A stretch of 64,000 nucleotides of DNA from Saprospiraceae bacterium (lineage in GTDB: Bacteria; Bacteroidota; Bacteroidia; Chitinophagales; Saprospiraceae). The stretch is from the NCBI GenBank assembly GCA_016720635.1, contig JADKKF010000024.1, positions 1 to 64,000 on the forward strand. Reading direction: 5' to 3'. Under the pieces are notes generated by a model. It saw only the letters and a list, made by a program, of their open reading frames with translations, was not told the origin of the DNA and made no database searches. Positions 38,198-47,873 of this stretch are shown one piece after another; positions within the stretch are counted from its first letter, which is position 1, and each line of letters opens with the position of its first letter. The position numbers were made by a program, and so were the translations under genes.

Positions 38198-39193
38198 TTA
38201 ATTTAAATTGACATCCAAGTACACTGGATAGTGATCGCTGTATCCATTGTAGTATTTATCACCTTGTCCAAAAGTTTGATTTGGAAAAGTTTCCCCTGTC
38301 TTTCTATTTTTAAAGGTAATTTTATTATCCTTATAAATAATCTGCTTCGGAAATCCATTTTTGGTCGCAACGTTTTGACTTAAAATGATTTGATCGAAAA
38401 CATCCCATGCCTTCTTTGGCTTAAAATAATAAGTACCTTCCTTGGAAGTATCAATATATGCTGCAGCGTTATAAAATTTCCCATCTTTAGTATTGCTAAT
38501 TTTTTGCAAACTGGCGTCTGTCGGCCCATCGTTAAAGTCACCGACGATAATAATTTTGGCATTAGGTGATTTCTTTTTAACTTTTTCTATGGATTTAGTC
38601 AAAGAAATGGCAGATTTAACACGCAGATGATCGGTTTCTTCTTCACCTCCACGTCTTGATTTCCAGTGGTTTACATAGACATGGCATATGTTTTTGTCTT
38701 TTATACTTTCCAATTCAACGTGCAAAATACCACGTCTGTACAATGTATCCTCACCTGTCAATTTATCCTTAAGGAGAAGAAGTTCGACGCTTTTTGATTT
38801 CCAAACATCTGATTTATATATCATGGCTGGTTCTATTCCACGGGGATCTCTTGCAGGTCTATGCTCCCACTTGTAGTTATATTTTCTTAGGGAATCTGCA
38901 TTGACCAAATCCTTCAAAACAGACTCTTCTTCGATTTCTGTAAAGCCCATTATCTCAGGGTGAATCTGATTTATCACATACCCTAAATTTTCAATTTTAT
39001 TAAAATACCGTTTAGTATTCCATTGTTTTGGGGAATTCGGCAGAAATTCTTGATCGTCGGTCAAAGGGTTGTCAATCGTATCAAATAAGTTTTCTACATT
39101 GTAAAAGGCGATGCGAGATTGCGCATTTAGAGAACAAGCATTCATGATGGCAAGACATAAAGACATGCCAAGTAAAATCATTTTAATTTTCAT
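38198..39193 (-). CDS. secreted endonuclease/exonuclease/phosphatase-family protein
   Basis: 331 residues from the ATG at 39193; a longer ORF start at 39292 would overlap aroC. It opens with a signal peptide or lipoprotein signal (ILLGMSLCLAIMNAC). Catalytic features of the EEP fold follow: RIAFYNVENLFD (Asn), MGFTEIEEE (Glu), VYVNHWKSR (His) and IIIVGDFNDGP (Asp/Asn), and a final YSDHYPVYLDV (Asp-His). This set fits a metal-dependent nuclease or phosphodiesterase outside the cytoplasm. It has no type IX sorting domain. It lies six bases after the aroC stop, so it is probably co-transcribed. Confidence 0.88.
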   Translation of the reverse strand: MKIKMILLGMSLCLAIMNACSLNAQSRIAFYNVENLFDTIDNPLTDDQEFLPNSPKQWNTKRYFNKIENLGYVINQIHPEIMGFTEIEEESVLKDLVNADSLRKYNYKWEHRPARDPRGIEPAMIYKSDVWKSKSVELLLLKDKLTGEDTLYRRGILHVELESIKDKNICHVYVNHWKSRRGGEEETDHLRVKSAISLTKSIEKVKKKSPNAKIIIVGDFNDGPTDASLQKISNTKDGKFYNAAAYIDTSKEGTYYFKPKKAWDVFDQIILSQNVATKNGFPKQIIYKDNKITFKNRKTGETFPNQTFGQGDKYYNGYSDHYPVYLDVNLN

Positions 39194-39198
39194 TTCTA

Positions 39199-40278
39199 TT
39201 ATTTCTTTAATTTTAAATTCCTGAGAAAATGATCCACCAAAACGATGGCGGTCATGCTGTCCACTATTGGAACTGCTCTTGGCAAGACACAAGGGTCATG
39301 GCGACCAACACCTTTAAACGTAATTTTATTGAAATTAGTATCGAGCGTATCTTGTTCTTTTATAATCGTAGCTACAGGCTTAAAAACTGATCTAAAAGTG
39401 ATATCCATACCGTTAGAGATGCCTCCTTGGATGCCTCCAGAATGGTTTGTAAGGGTAAATACTTTATTATCATCTGTTGAGAATACATCATTGTGTTCAG
39501 AGCCAAGCATTTTAGCACCTTCAAATCCACTCCCAAATTCTATCCCCTTGCACGCATTTATGCTTAATATTGCCTTTCCGATATCGGCATGCAGCTTGTC
39601 AAATACTGGAGCTCCCAGACCAACTGGGCAGCCTTTTACTACAGTAAATATTGTTCCACCAATGGAGTTTCCGTTTTTTTTAACATCTTGAATGTATTGG
39701 AACATTTGCTTTGCAGTTTCAGCATCAGGACATCTTACTTCATGGGCATCTATCGAATTTAAATCTAGGTTTTGATATTCTTTTTCTAGAAAAATATTTC
39801 CCACGCTTTGTACATAAGAAAAAACCTCAATACCCTCTTGCAGTAATATCCTTTTGGCAACAGCTCCAGCCGCTACCCTAGCTACTGTTTCCCGAGCTGA
39901 GGCTCGGCCTCCTCCCCGATGATCTCTAAATCCATATTTTGACATGTATGTATAATCTGCGTGGGAAGGGCGAAAAACTTTCTCAAAGCTTTTATAGTCT
40001 TTGGATTTTGGGTCTTCATTATTGATTTGAATGGAGATGGGAGTACCCGTAGTGATGCCTTCATAGACCCCAGACAATATGATAGCTTGATCTTGTTCTT
40101 TTCTTTGTGAAACAATGGCGGATTGTCCAGGCCTTCTGCGTGCCAATTCAACATTGACCATGTCCTCTGTCAATTCAATTCCAGGAGGGCAGCCATCAAT
40201 TATCACGCCCATAGCGGGTCCATGCGACTCTCCGTAAGTTGTAACACAAAATAATTTTCCAAAAGAATTTCCTGCCAT
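39199..40278 (-). CDS. aroC: chorismate synthase
   Basis: 359 residues, full length. The family signatures are [18 protein letters not shown] (start), RPSHADYTY with [19 protein letters not shown] (middle) and [22 protein letters not shown] (end). It turns 5-enolpyruvylshikimate-3-phosphate into chorismate with reduced FMN, the last step of the shikimate pathway. It is the first gene of a two-gene leftward transcript with the secreted nuclease. Confidence 0.97.
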   Translation of the reverse strand: MAGNSFGKLFCVTTYGESHGPAMGVIIDGCPPGIELTEDMVNVELARRRPGQSAIVSQRKEQDQAIILSGVYEGITTGTPISIQINNEDPKSKDYKSFEKVFRPSHADYTYMSKYGFRDHRGGGRASARETVARVAAGAVAKRILLQEGIEVFSYVQSVGNIFLEKEYQNLDLNSIDAHEVRCPDAETAKQMFQYIQDVKKNGNSIGGTIFTVVKGCPVGLGAPVFDKLHADIGKAILSINACKGIEFGSGFEGAKMLGSEHNDVFSTDDNKVFTLTNHSGGIQGGISNGMDITFRSVFKPVATIIKEQDTLDTNFNKITFKGVGRHDPCVLPRAVPIVDSMTAIVLVDHFLRNLKLKK

Positions 40279-40304
40279 GATTGAATTTGGAGGCTAAAAT
40301 TTAT

Positions 40305-40312
40305 CAAAAATA
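40305..40312 (-). promoter_or_regulatory. TAnnTTTG promoter for aroC
   Basis: TATTTTTG on the minus strand, 27 nt before the aroC start. Confidence 0.5.
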
Positions 40313-40418
40313 GCATTTTTATATCAAGAATTCTGCGAAAGTTAATCTTGCTGCCGAGATTAGTTTCTCAAAATTCAATTCAAATATTATAAGCCTAGAA
40401 ATTGGGATGCCCTAAAAC

Positions 40419-40447
40419 GTAAAGAGCCGCAAAAAGCGGCTCTTTAC
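40419..40447 (-). terminator. terminator of the infC-rpmI-rplT operon
   Basis: A perfect 12-bp stem, GTAAAGAGCCGC/GCGGCTCTTTAC, with a five-A loop lies 17 nt after the rplT stop. There is no long T run on the minus strand side, so it may also work as a transcript end protector. Confidence 0.75.
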
Positions 40448-40464
40448 AAGAATTTATCATTGAT

Positions 40465-40809
40465 TTATTTTACCTTTTCAACGATTGATTTGAAAGTATC
40501 AAAATTGTTCATCGCCAAATCTGCCAATACTTTACGATTTAATTCGATATTAGCAAGAGATAATTGGTGGATTAATTTTGAATAAGAGATTCCTAACATT
40601 CTAGAACCAGCATTAATCCTAGCAATCCATAATCTTCTGAATGCTCTTTTCTTGTTCTTGCGATCGCGGTACATGTAAGCCATGGAGCGATCTAATGTAT
40701 TCTTTGCAACAGTAAAGACCTTGGATCTAGCTCCAAAATAGCCTCTAGCTGCTTTTAATACTTTTTTTCTTCTTTTTCTTGACGCAACTGCGTTTACTGA
40801 ACGTGGCAT
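40465..40809 (-). CDS. rplT: 50S ribosomal protein L20
   Basis: 114 residues, very basic. [30 protein letters not shown] and [14 protein letters not shown] are hallmark L20 stretches. It binds 23S rRNA early in 50S assembly and in many bacteria also represses its own operon by binding the messenger. It is the last gene of the infC-rpmI-rplT operon. Confidence 0.98.
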   Translation of the reverse strand: MPRSVNAVASRKRRKKVLKAARGYFGARSKVFTVAKNTLDRSMAYMYRDRKNKKRAFRRLWIARINAGSRMLGISYSKLIHQLSLANIELNRKVLADLAMNNFDTFKSIVEKVK

Positions 40810-40897
40810 AGTTAAAATGTTTTTTTTAGTACAATACAGAGACTTTATTAAAAAGTGCTTTAGTCTGTATCCTCGTTAAAAAATAAAATAAATAAAA

Positions 40898-41095
40898 TTA
40901 GTTGATGCCTAGCATCACCAAAACTCTTTTTTGATCTGATTCATGCACTAATGTGCTACCAAGAAGGTTAGTCTTCCTCCTTTTTGATCTCTTACGCAAT
41001 AAGTGTGACTTGTTCGCACGAAAACGCTTTACTTTTCCGCTCCCAGTGATTGTAAATCTCTTTTTTGCGCTTGAATGTGTTTTTATTTTAGGCAT
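40898..41095 (-). CDS. rpmI: 50S ribosomal protein L35
   Basis: 65 residues; MPKIKTHSSAKKRFTITGSGKVKRF and HLLRKRSKRRK identify L35. The gap to rplT is 88 nt, long enough for a regulatory leader, though I see no clear structure in it. Confidence 0.98.
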   Translation of the reverse strand: MPKIKTHSSAKKRFTITGSGKVKRFRANKSHLLRKRSKRRKTNLLGSTLVHESDQKRVLVMLGIN

Positions 41096-41227
41096 AATAA
41101 GTATAAATAAATAATGACCTGATTAATAAGAGGCTGCAAAATTACAATTTAATTTTGAAATTAATAATAAATTAATTTGATTTTATTTTAGAATAATAAA
41201 AAATTCCAAAAATGTATATTTGATTTA

Positions 41228-41827
41228 TTACTTTTTCTTCTTAGGTGCTATCATGACGAACATTCTCTTCCCTTCCAGTTTTGGCAATGACTCTGGTGCA
41301 CCATATTCATCAAGCTCCTTGATAAACTTAAGCAACAACAATTCTCCACGATCTTTGAAAACAATAGCTCTACCCTTGAACTGAACATAGGCCTTTACCT
41401 TGGCACTTTCGTCACCCAGAAAACTTTTTGCATGTTTCAATTTAAACTCAAAATCGTGCTCATCGGTATTTGGACCGAATCTAATTTCTTTGATGACTGT
41501 CTTAGAGGTTTTGGCTTTAAGTTCCTTTTCCTTTTTCTTTTTATTATAAAGAAATTTATTATAGTCAATAAGCCTACAAACAGGAGGAGCGGCATTGGGG
41601 GTTATTTCAACCAAGTCAACACCTAGCTTTTCTGCGAATCCAATCGCAGTATAGGTCGGATACACGCCTGTTTCTATTTTTCTGCCTATAATTTCAGACA
41701 TTTCCTCGAAATTGTCACCTACGAGACGTATTTCAGGAACTCGAATAGATTCGTTGATGCGATGTTCAGGTTCTCTTTGATTTCTTGGGTTATACCTCTC
41801 TCTATTGGACTGATTGGGTGGATTCAA
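41228..41827 (-). CDS. infC: translation initiation factor IF-3
   Basis: 199 residues. The N-domain is [21 protein letters not shown] with [26 protein letters not shown], the C-domain [25 protein letters not shown]. The frame has a stop two codons above the TTG at 41827 and the first internal Met is at residue ~43 inside the N-domain, so the start must be the TTG (or the ATA just before it). A non-ATG start is known for E. coli infC, where IF-3 controls its own synthesis. The N-terminal ~20 residues are rich in N/R/P/Q, as in other Bacteroidota. Confidence 0.95.
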   Translation of the reverse strand: MNPPNQSNRERYNPRNQREPEHRINESIRVPEIRLVGDNFEEMSEIIGRKIETGVYPTYTAIGFAEKLGVDLVEITPNAAPPVCRLIDYNKFLYNKKKKEKELKAKTSKTVIKEIRFGPNTDEHDFEFKLKHAKSFLGDESAKVKAYVQFKGRAIVFKDRGELLLLKFIKELDEYGAPESLPKLEGKRMFVMIAPKKKK

Positions 41828-41871
41828 TATCTAATTGTGTTTTTAATGAATAAAAATGATAAAATTCTACG

Positions 41872-41879
41872 CAAAAATA
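41872..41879 (-). promoter_or_regulatory. TAnnTTTG promoter for the infC operon
   Basis: TATTTTTG on the minus strand, 45 nt before the infC start. Confidence 0.5.
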
Positions 41880-41884
41880 CAAAT

Positions 41885-44419
41885 TTATACCAAATTTGAA
41901 TCAGTTACTTTTGATATACTGATTTGAATATTTGATTTATCTGCGTTAATATCGGCTAACAGCACAGTTCCTTCCGATATTTTCTCATGGAGAAGGAACT
42001 CTGCCAATGGATCTTCTACGTATTTTTGGATAGCACGATGCAATGGCCTCGCTCCAAATTGTGGATCATACCCCTTTTCTGCTAAAAATTCTTTGGCCTC
42101 TGTAGTCACCTCAAGGCTATACTTCAGATCTCCTATGCGTTTCATCAAATCTTTAAGTGCTAATTCCACTATTTTCAAGATAGAATCTTTCTCCAATCCA
42201 TTGAAAATTATGACGTCGTCAAGTCTATTCAAAAATTCTGGCGAAAATGTCTTTTTCAGGGCACCTTGAATGACGGATTTTGCGTAGTCATCAGCTTGTT
42301 CCGTCCTGCTCTGTGTAGCAAAGCCAACACCTTGTCCAAAATCTTTAAGCTGTTTTACACCAATATTAGAGGTCATAATAATCAAAGTATTTTTGAAATC
42401 TACTTTTCTACCAAGACCATCTGTCAACTGACCATCATCTAATACTTGCAATAGTATATTGTAAATATCTGGGTGTGCTTTTTCAATTTCATCCAATAAA
42501 ATGACAGAATATGGCTTACGTCTCACCTTTTCGGTAAGTTGGCCGCCTTCTTCATATCCAATATAACCTGGAGGAGCTCCAATTAATCTGCTGATGGAAA
42601 ATTTCTCCATATATTCGGTCATATCGATACGAATCAGCGCATCTTCTGAATTGAACAAATAAGTGGCAATTACCTTGGCTAATTCGGTTTTTCCGACGCC
42701 AGTAGGCCCTAAGAATATAAAGCTGCCTATAGGCTTTTTAGGGTCCTTCAAGCCAATTCTATTGCGTTGAATAGCTCGTGTGATTTTTGCGATTGCTTCC
42801 TCCTGACCTATCACCAAATTCTTCAAATCGGAACCCATGGTCACCAATTTGGTATTGTCGCTTTGTGCCACTTTTTTAAGGGGAATCCCAGTCATCATTG
42901 ACACCACTTCGGCGATGTCTTCTTCAGTCACAGGATATCTCTGGATTTTGGAGTCCTCTTCCCACTTTATCTTAGCATCTTCCAATTGTCTAACGATCTT
43001 TGACTCATCATCACGCAAATCCGCAGCTCTCTCATACTGTTGATTTCTAACCGCTTGATTCTTCATTTCTTTTATGGACTCGATATTCTTTTCGAGCTCT
43101 TCGATATGCTTGGGTACATGGATATTTTTCAAGTGGACCCTAGCTCCTACTTCATCGATGACATCTATGGCTTTATCTGGTAAAAATCGATCGGAAATAT
43201 ATCTATCGCTAAGTCTTACACACGCTTGAATCGCATCGTCACTGAAGATAACATTATGAAATTCCTCGTATTTCCCTTTGATATTATTAATAATGAAAAC
43301 GGTCTCTTCGGCACTAGGCGGCTCAATCAAAACCTTTTGAAAGCGACGATCCAATGCGCCGTCTTTCTCTATATATTGTCTATATTCGTCCAAAGTGGAT
43401 GCACCGATACATTGCAGTTCTCCACGCGCTAGTGCGGGCTTAAAGATATTGGAAGCATCGAGTGAACCCGAAGCTCCACCAGCTCCAACGATGGTATGGA
43501 TTTCATCGATAAACAAAATGACATCTCGATTTTTTTCTAGCTCTGTCATTATTGATTTGATACGCTCCTCGAATTGCCCTCTGTATTTTGTGCCAGCCAC
43601 CAAAGCAGCTAGGTCTAACATTACAATTCTTTTATTGAAAAGCGTTCTAGAGACCTTTTTCTTGATGATTCTCAATGCAAGGCCTTCGATGATAGCCGTT
43701 TTTCCGACGCCTGGTTCGCCGATTAAGATTGGGTTATTCTTTTTTCTACGTGACAAAATTTGAGAAACGCGCTCAATTTCTGTTTCTCGGCCAATTATTG
43801 GGTCCAATTTCCCTTCTTCAGCGAGTCGAGTGATATCTCTACCAAAATTATCTAAAACAGGGGTCTTAGATTTTATATTTGACTTGCGTTGGTACTTTTC
43901 TCCCCCATCGTCTTCATATCCGGAATCGGAATCCGAAGATTGTGCCAATATGTCGTCTTGGTCGTCACTGTGACCTGTTTGTTCAATGATCATGTCCAAT
44001 TGATTTTTGTAAATGTCGTAATCAACATTAAAATTTTGAAGCATTTTACTAGCTGTATTCTCAAAATGCTTAAGAATAGACAACATCAGATGCTCAGGAT
44101 TTATTTCATCATTTTTGAAAACTTTCGATTCAAGAAAAGTCACTTTTAGAACTTTTTCGGCATGTTTATCCAAAGGAAGGCTTTTGTCTTTCACCTCAAA
44201 AGGTCCTCCCGGCTTGATGATAGATGACTCCACATATGCCCTCACATCCTCTGTAGAAATATTCAAATTTGAAAAAATCCTACTGGTAATGCTATCCGAA
44301 TCTTGTAATACACCCAACAATAAATGCTCGGTGCCTATATGGTCATGTCCAGTTTTTAAAGCCTCATCCCTACTGATGGAAATGATCTTTTTAACTTCTG
44401 GAGAAAATTTTTTCTGCAT
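41885..44419 (-). CDS. clpC: ATP-dependent Clp protease ATP-binding subunit ClpC
   Basis: 844 residues. It has a double Clp N domain (residues 1-145), an AAA+ module with Walker A GEPGVGKTAI and Walker B VILFIDEIHT, a UVR-type coiled segment (KNQAVRNQQYERAADLRDDE), a second AAA+ module with GPTGVGKTELAK and VILLDEIEKAHP, and the C-terminal D2-small domain (LAEKGYDPQFGARPLHRAI). It unfolds proteins for ClpP in the cytoplasm. The UVR segment and length make ClpC more likely than ClpB. It is a single gene, divergent from the STAS gene. Confidence 0.95.
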   Translation of the reverse strand: MQKKFSPEVKKIISISRDEALKTGHDHIGTEHLLLGVLQDSDSITSRIFSNLNISTEDVRAYVESSIIKPGGPFEVKDKSLPLDKHAEKVLKVTFLESKVFKNDEINPEHLMLSILKHFENTASKMLQNFNVDYDIYKNQLDMIIEQTGHSDDQDDILAQSSDSDSGYEDDGGEKYQRKSNIKSKTPVLDNFGRDITRLAEEGKLDPIIGRETEIERVSQILSRRKKNNPILIGEPGVGKTAIIEGLALRIIKKKVSRTLFNKRIVMLDLAALVAGTKYRGQFEERIKSIMTELEKNRDVILFIDEIHTIVGAGGASGSLDASNIFKPALARGELQCIGASTLDEYRQYIEKDGALDRRFQKVLIEPPSAEETVFIINNIKGKYEEFHNVIFSDDAIQACVRLSDRYISDRFLPDKAIDVIDEVGARVHLKNIHVPKHIEELEKNIESIKEMKNQAVRNQQYERAADLRDDESKIVRQLEDAKIKWEEDSKIQRYPVTEEDIAEVVSMMTGIPLKKVAQSDNTKLVTMGSDLKNLVIGQEEAIAKITRAIQRNRIGLKDPKKPIGSFIFLGPTGVGKTELAKVIATYLFNSEDALIRIDMTEYMEKFSISRLIGAPPGYIGYEEGGQLTEKVRRKPYSVILLDEIEKAHPDIYNILLQVLDDGQLTDGLGRKVDFKNTLIIMTSNIGVKQLKDFGQGVGFATQSRTEQADDYAKSVIQGALKKTFSPEFLNRLDDVIIFNGLEKDSILKIVELALKDLMKRIGDLKYSLEVTTEAKEFLAEKGYDPQFGARPLHRAIQKYVEDPLAEFLLHEKISEGTVLLADINADKSNIQISISKVTDSNLV

Positions 44420-44566
44420 TAGGATAATTTTTTAATAATCAACACCAAATTACATTAATTAATTATATAATATGTAAAATTAGCGCATAAATATCAATAC
44501 ATACCATAAAAATAATGCCAATCTTTCTAATTCGTTAAGAAATTTCATCATTTAACTATTTTTTAT

Positions 44567-44574
44567 TAAATTTG
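44567..44574 (+). promoter_or_regulatory. TAnnTTTG promoter for the STAS-rnz pair
   Basis: TAAATTTG, 68 nt before the STAS gene start. Confidence 0.5.
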
Positions 44575-44642
44575 CCTTTGATATTAATATTTTGATAATC
44601 TTTGTCCCCTCTTAAATAAATAGAGCCAAAACTATTTCATAA

Positions 44643-45014
44643 ATGAAATACACAATAGACAAAAACGAAAAATACACCTTGTTTTCGCTAAATGAAGACA
44701 ATTTGAACTCTCTTTTAGCTCCAAATCTAAAATCAGAAATGATCATTTTGGCCAATGAAGGTGTCCGAAATATAATATTAGATTTGTCCAATGTGAAATA
44801 TGTGGATTCTTCAGGTCTAAGTGCCATTTTGACAGGCAATAGACTCTTTAAGGAAGAGGGCAGCTTTGTTTTGACAGGAATTGTCAGCCCACACGTTAAG
44901 AAATTAATAGAAATAAGTAAACTAGATACCATTTTAGTAATAGTTCCATCCATCCAAGAAAGTATCGATTATGTCTTTATGGAAGAATTGGAGAGGGAAA
45001 TGGAAGAAGAATAA
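44643..45014 (+). CDS. STAS-domain anti-sigma factor antagonist
   Basis: 123 residues: one STAS domain with the phosphorylation-site region NVKYVDSSGLSAILTGNRLF, where the Ser pair of DSSG is the usual kinase target, and the core IILDLSNV before it. The C-terminal ~20 residues are acidic (EELEREMEEE). It may act as a partner-switching regulator, but no anti-sigma kinase is nearby. It is followed by rnz after six bases, an arrangement I recall from other Bacteroidota. Confidence 0.9.
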   Translation: MKYTIDKNEKYTLFSLNEDNLNSLLAPNLKSEMIILANEGVRNIILDLSNVKYVDSSGLSAILTGNRLFKEEGSFVLTGIVSPHVKKLIEISKLDTILVIVPSIQESIDYVFMEELEREMEEE

Positions 45015-45020
45015 TCTCAG

Positions 45021-45911
45021 ATGCCTTTTAAGCTTACCGTGCTTGGATCTAATTCGGCTATACCTGCATTTGGTCGCAATCCGAGTGGCCAAGTCCTTGA
45101 AACGGACAACAGCGCTTATCTTATAGACTGTGGTGAAGGGACACAAATGAGAATGGATGAATTTAAAATCAAAAAAAGTAAAATTCTAGTCATTTTTATA
45201 AGTCACTTGCACGGTGATCATATTTTTGGTTTACCTGGATTGATTACTTCATATTGCTTAGGAGGAAGGTCAAAGAAATTGCAAATTTTTGGACCTCATG
45301 GCTTAAAAGAATTCATACATACTACGCTGAACCTTAGTTATTCTTATGTCAATTTTGATTTAGAAATAACCGAGATAGGCACCGAGATTGCAGCTGAAAT
45401 TTACTCCGATCACAATGTGATGGTCGAAGCTGTCCCACTAAAGCATAGAGTCCCTACGATGGGTTTTATTTTTAAGGAAAATCCTAGAAGACCTAAGCTG
45501 AATAAATCTCTAATCGAAAAATATAACTTGAGCAAAGAACAAATCGTCCAAATCTTAAATGGAGAAGATATTGGCATGGATGAAGAGTGGTTTTTAGCCC
45601 CACGTATTCCAAGGTCTTATGCTTATATTTCCGATACATCCTATGCTCCCGAAATTATCCCACATCTTAAAGGAATTCAAGTTTTGTATCACGAGGCCAC
45701 TTATGATGAAGATAAACGAACATTGGCCGAAGAGCGCTATCACTCAACATCGGTGGATGCAGCTAGAATTGCGCAAGGATGCGGCTGTTCCAAGCTTTTG
45801 TTAGGACATTTTTCTTCGCGTTACCACTCCACAGAGCCCTTGGCTGTAAGTGCAAAAACCATTTTCCCAAATACAGAATGTGTCCATGATGGGTTTGTTT
45901 TAGAGCTATAA
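45021..45911 (+). CDS. rnz: ribonuclease Z
   Basis: 296 residues, metallo-beta-lactamase fold. The zinc motif is SHLHGDHIFGLPGL; further ligands are in KHRVPTMGF, SDTSY and LLGHFSSRY, and the start SNSAIPAFGRNPSG with DCGEGTQMRM is diagnostic. It cleaves tRNA precursors at the 3' end so that CCA can be added, fitting the tRNA genes here, whose CCA is not encoded. Confidence 0.96.
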   Translation: MPFKLTVLGSNSAIPAFGRNPSGQVLETDNSAYLIDCGEGTQMRMDEFKIKKSKILVIFISHLHGDHIFGLPGLITSYCLGGRSKKLQIFGPHGLKEFIHTTLNLSYSYVNFDLEITEIGTEIAAEIYSDHNVMVEAVPLKHRVPTMGFIFKENPRRPKLNKSLIEKYNLSKEQIVQILNGEDIGMDEEWFLAPRIPRSYAYISDTSYAPEIIPHLKGIQVLYHEATYDEDKRTLAEERYHSTSVDAARIAQGCGCSKLLLGHFSSRYHSTEPLAVSAKTIFPNTECVHDGFVLEL

Positions 45912-46198
45912 TAAAAAGATATTACTCCGAAACTTCACTCATTTTTATAATTTATTATCAAAAAAATCATGGCTTTTAAGGGATTAAAAAATAGTCAAAC
46001 CTTGATCCCAAACCAAAGATGAATTCAATGAAAAACAAGTATCATATTATGATTTATAATGATACATATTATTTTGTATATTAATATATTATTTTTTAAA
46101 TCTGGAGAGAACTAGGTTTTATAGGTATTAATAAACTCCAAATATTCTGGTTTGAGTCCCAAAATTTTGGTAATATTGCATACATTAAAGTTGGTTGC
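45912..46198. other. AT-rich intergenic region with an imperfect palindrome
   Basis: 287 nt between rnz and the MBL gene. GTATCAT/ATGATAC at 46039-46065 forms a 27-nt imperfect palindrome that could be an operator or a weak stem-loop. TAATATTG at ~46171 is one base off the -7 consensus. No ORF of note. Confidence 0.4.
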
Positions 46199-47053
46199 AT
46201 GAAAATATTATCATTAAATACAGGGTATTTCAAATTGGACGGTGGAGCCATGTTCGGTGTCATCCCTAAAGTCATGTGGAATAAGCTAAACCCCTCTGAC
46301 GAAAACAATTTATGCCCTTGGGCTTTGCGGTGTCTTTACCTTGAATACGGCGACAAAAAAATCGTCATAGACACTGGCAATGGGGATAAGCAAGATCCTT
46401 CTTTTTTTGCTCACTATCATCTATCTCACACCCAACTAATCGATGAATGCCTTGCTGCACATGGCATTTCTGCCAATGATATCACCGATGTGATACTTAC
46501 GCATTTTCATTTTGATCATGTAGGAGGAGCTATAAAAAAAGATAAAAATGGCCAGTTGGTTCCTACTTTTCCTAAAGCTACTTATTGGACCAACCAAAAA
46601 CACTATGACTGGGCATTCACACCAAATCCTAGGGAAAGAGCGAGTTTTCTAAAGGAAAATTTTGTTTTACTACAAGAACTTGGTATCCTAAAAATGATTG
46701 AAGAAACGGGTGATATCGTTAGATTTGACGATAAAATCTCCTTATTCTTTAGCTATGGACACACGGAGGCCATGATGATACCCATCATCGATACCCCTAA
46801 GGGTAAATTGATTTATTGCGCGGATTTATTGCCTTCCAATTGGCATATCGGACTCCCGTATATCATGGCTTACGACATTCGTCCTTTTGAATCTTTGGCC
46901 GAAAAGATCAAAGTGCTCGACTGGGCTTTGGATGAAAATGCCGTGTTATTTTTCGAACATGATCCAAATTATGAATGCTGTGACTTGGTGAGAAATGCTA
47001 AGGGGCGGGTAGAAATGAAAAGCCATTTTACGTTGGCTGAGTGGTTTAATTGA
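46199..47053 (+). CDS. MBL-fold metallo-hydrolase
   Basis: 284 residues. The motif HFHFDHVGG gives the zinc ligands, and further His/Asp are in GHTEAMMIP, IYCADLLP and FFEHDP. The layout (start ILSLNTGYFKLDGGAMFGVIPK, then VIDTGNGDK) resembles the lactonase-like branch of the superfamily that includes AHL lactonases, but many members hydrolyse other esters. No signal peptide, so it is cytoplasmic. Substrate unknown. It is convergent with mtgA (stop and stop touch). Confidence 0.88.
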   Translation: MKILSLNTGYFKLDGGAMFGVIPKVMWNKLNPSDENNLCPWALRCLYLEYGDKKIVIDTGNGDKQDPSFFAHYHLSHTQLIDECLAAHGISANDITDVILTHFHFDHVGGAIKKDKNGQLVPTFPKATYWTNQKHYDWAFTPNPRERASFLKENFVLLQELGILKMIEETGDIVRFDDKISLFFSYGHTEAMMIPIIDTPKGKLIYCADLLPSNWHIGLPYIMAYDIRPFESLAEKIKVLDWALDENAVLFFEHDPNYECCDLVRNAKGRVEMKSHFTLAEWFN

Positions 47054-47776
47054 TCATTCATATTCCAATTTGCCAAAAGCCGCCATCTGACGCATCGCCC
47101 AATTTTGCCTTTTCTTAACGTAAATCGATGGTCTATTTACTTTAAAAATATGAGGGTTCGGAAGGCATACAGCCAGCAAAGCCGCTTGTTCCCTAGAGAG
47201 CTTGCTAGCACTTGTTTTGAAGAATTGTTTTGACGCAGCCTCCACTCCGTATATCCCGTTGCCGAATTCGATCACATTGAGATAAACCTCCATGATGCGT
47301 TTTTTACTCCAAAATATTTCAATCAAAAAAGTAAAATATACTTCAAGCCCTTTTCGCAACCAACTCCTACCCTGCCACAAAAAAACGTTTTTGGCGGTTT
47401 GTTGGCTTATGGTAGATGCACCTTTGCGCCGCTCCTTGTTGCGTGCCTTCATCTTTTCGTTATACTTGATGGCCTTATTGATTGCTTCAAAATCGAAACC
47501 CTCGTGGTCCAAAAATTTCTGGTCTTCAGCACAAACGACAGCAACGGGCATATGTCTGCTGATTTTATCATAACTGACCCAGTCTTTCTTCCAAACGGGC
47601 CAATTGCCAGAAAACATCTGTTCGAAAGTACTATTAACCATCGTCAACGTGAAGGGAATAGGCAGCCAACGAAAGATAATCACTGAAAGGATAGAGATGA
47701 CAAAAAAATAGACTATGAACTTCAACAGTCGCTGTTTCCACGTCATTAGCCACCTTTTAAATTTGCTATTTTTCAT
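47054..47776 (-). CDS. mtgA: monofunctional peptidoglycan transglycosylase
   Basis: 240 residues with one N-terminal transmembrane helix (~15-35) and a GT51 domain: EDQKFLDHEGFD (catalytic Glu), KGASTISQQTAKNVFLW and RIMEVYLNVIEFGNGIYGVEAAS. It polymerises lipid II into glycan strands on the periplasmic side of the inner membrane. There is no transpeptidase domain, which separates it from class A penicillin-binding proteins. Confidence 0.95.
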   Translation of the reverse strand: MKNSKFKRWLMTWKQRLLKFIVYFFVISILSVIIFRWLPIPFTLTMVNSTFEQMFSGNWPVWKKDWVSYDKISRHMPVAVVCAEDQKFLDHEGFDFEAINKAIKYNEKMKARNKERRKGASTISQQTAKNVFLWQGRSWLRKGLEVYFTFLIEIFWSKKRIMEVYLNVIEFGNGIYGVEAASKQFFKTSASKLSREQAALLAVCLPNPHIFKVNRPSIYVKKRQNWAMRQMAAFGKLEYE

Positions 47777-47873
47777 TAAAAAAACGATACCTTTCTTTAT
47801 AATGTATTGTAAAATTAGCTCTTATACATAAGCCAAAAGTATAATATTAAAATGAATTTTTAATAAAAAAATC

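Noticed and set aside
39245..39691. 148-codon ORF opposite to aroC
   Set aside because: Antisense shadow of a conserved enzyme gene.
43395..43763. 122-codon ORF opposite to clpC
   Set aside because: Antisense shadow; composition follows the clpC codons.
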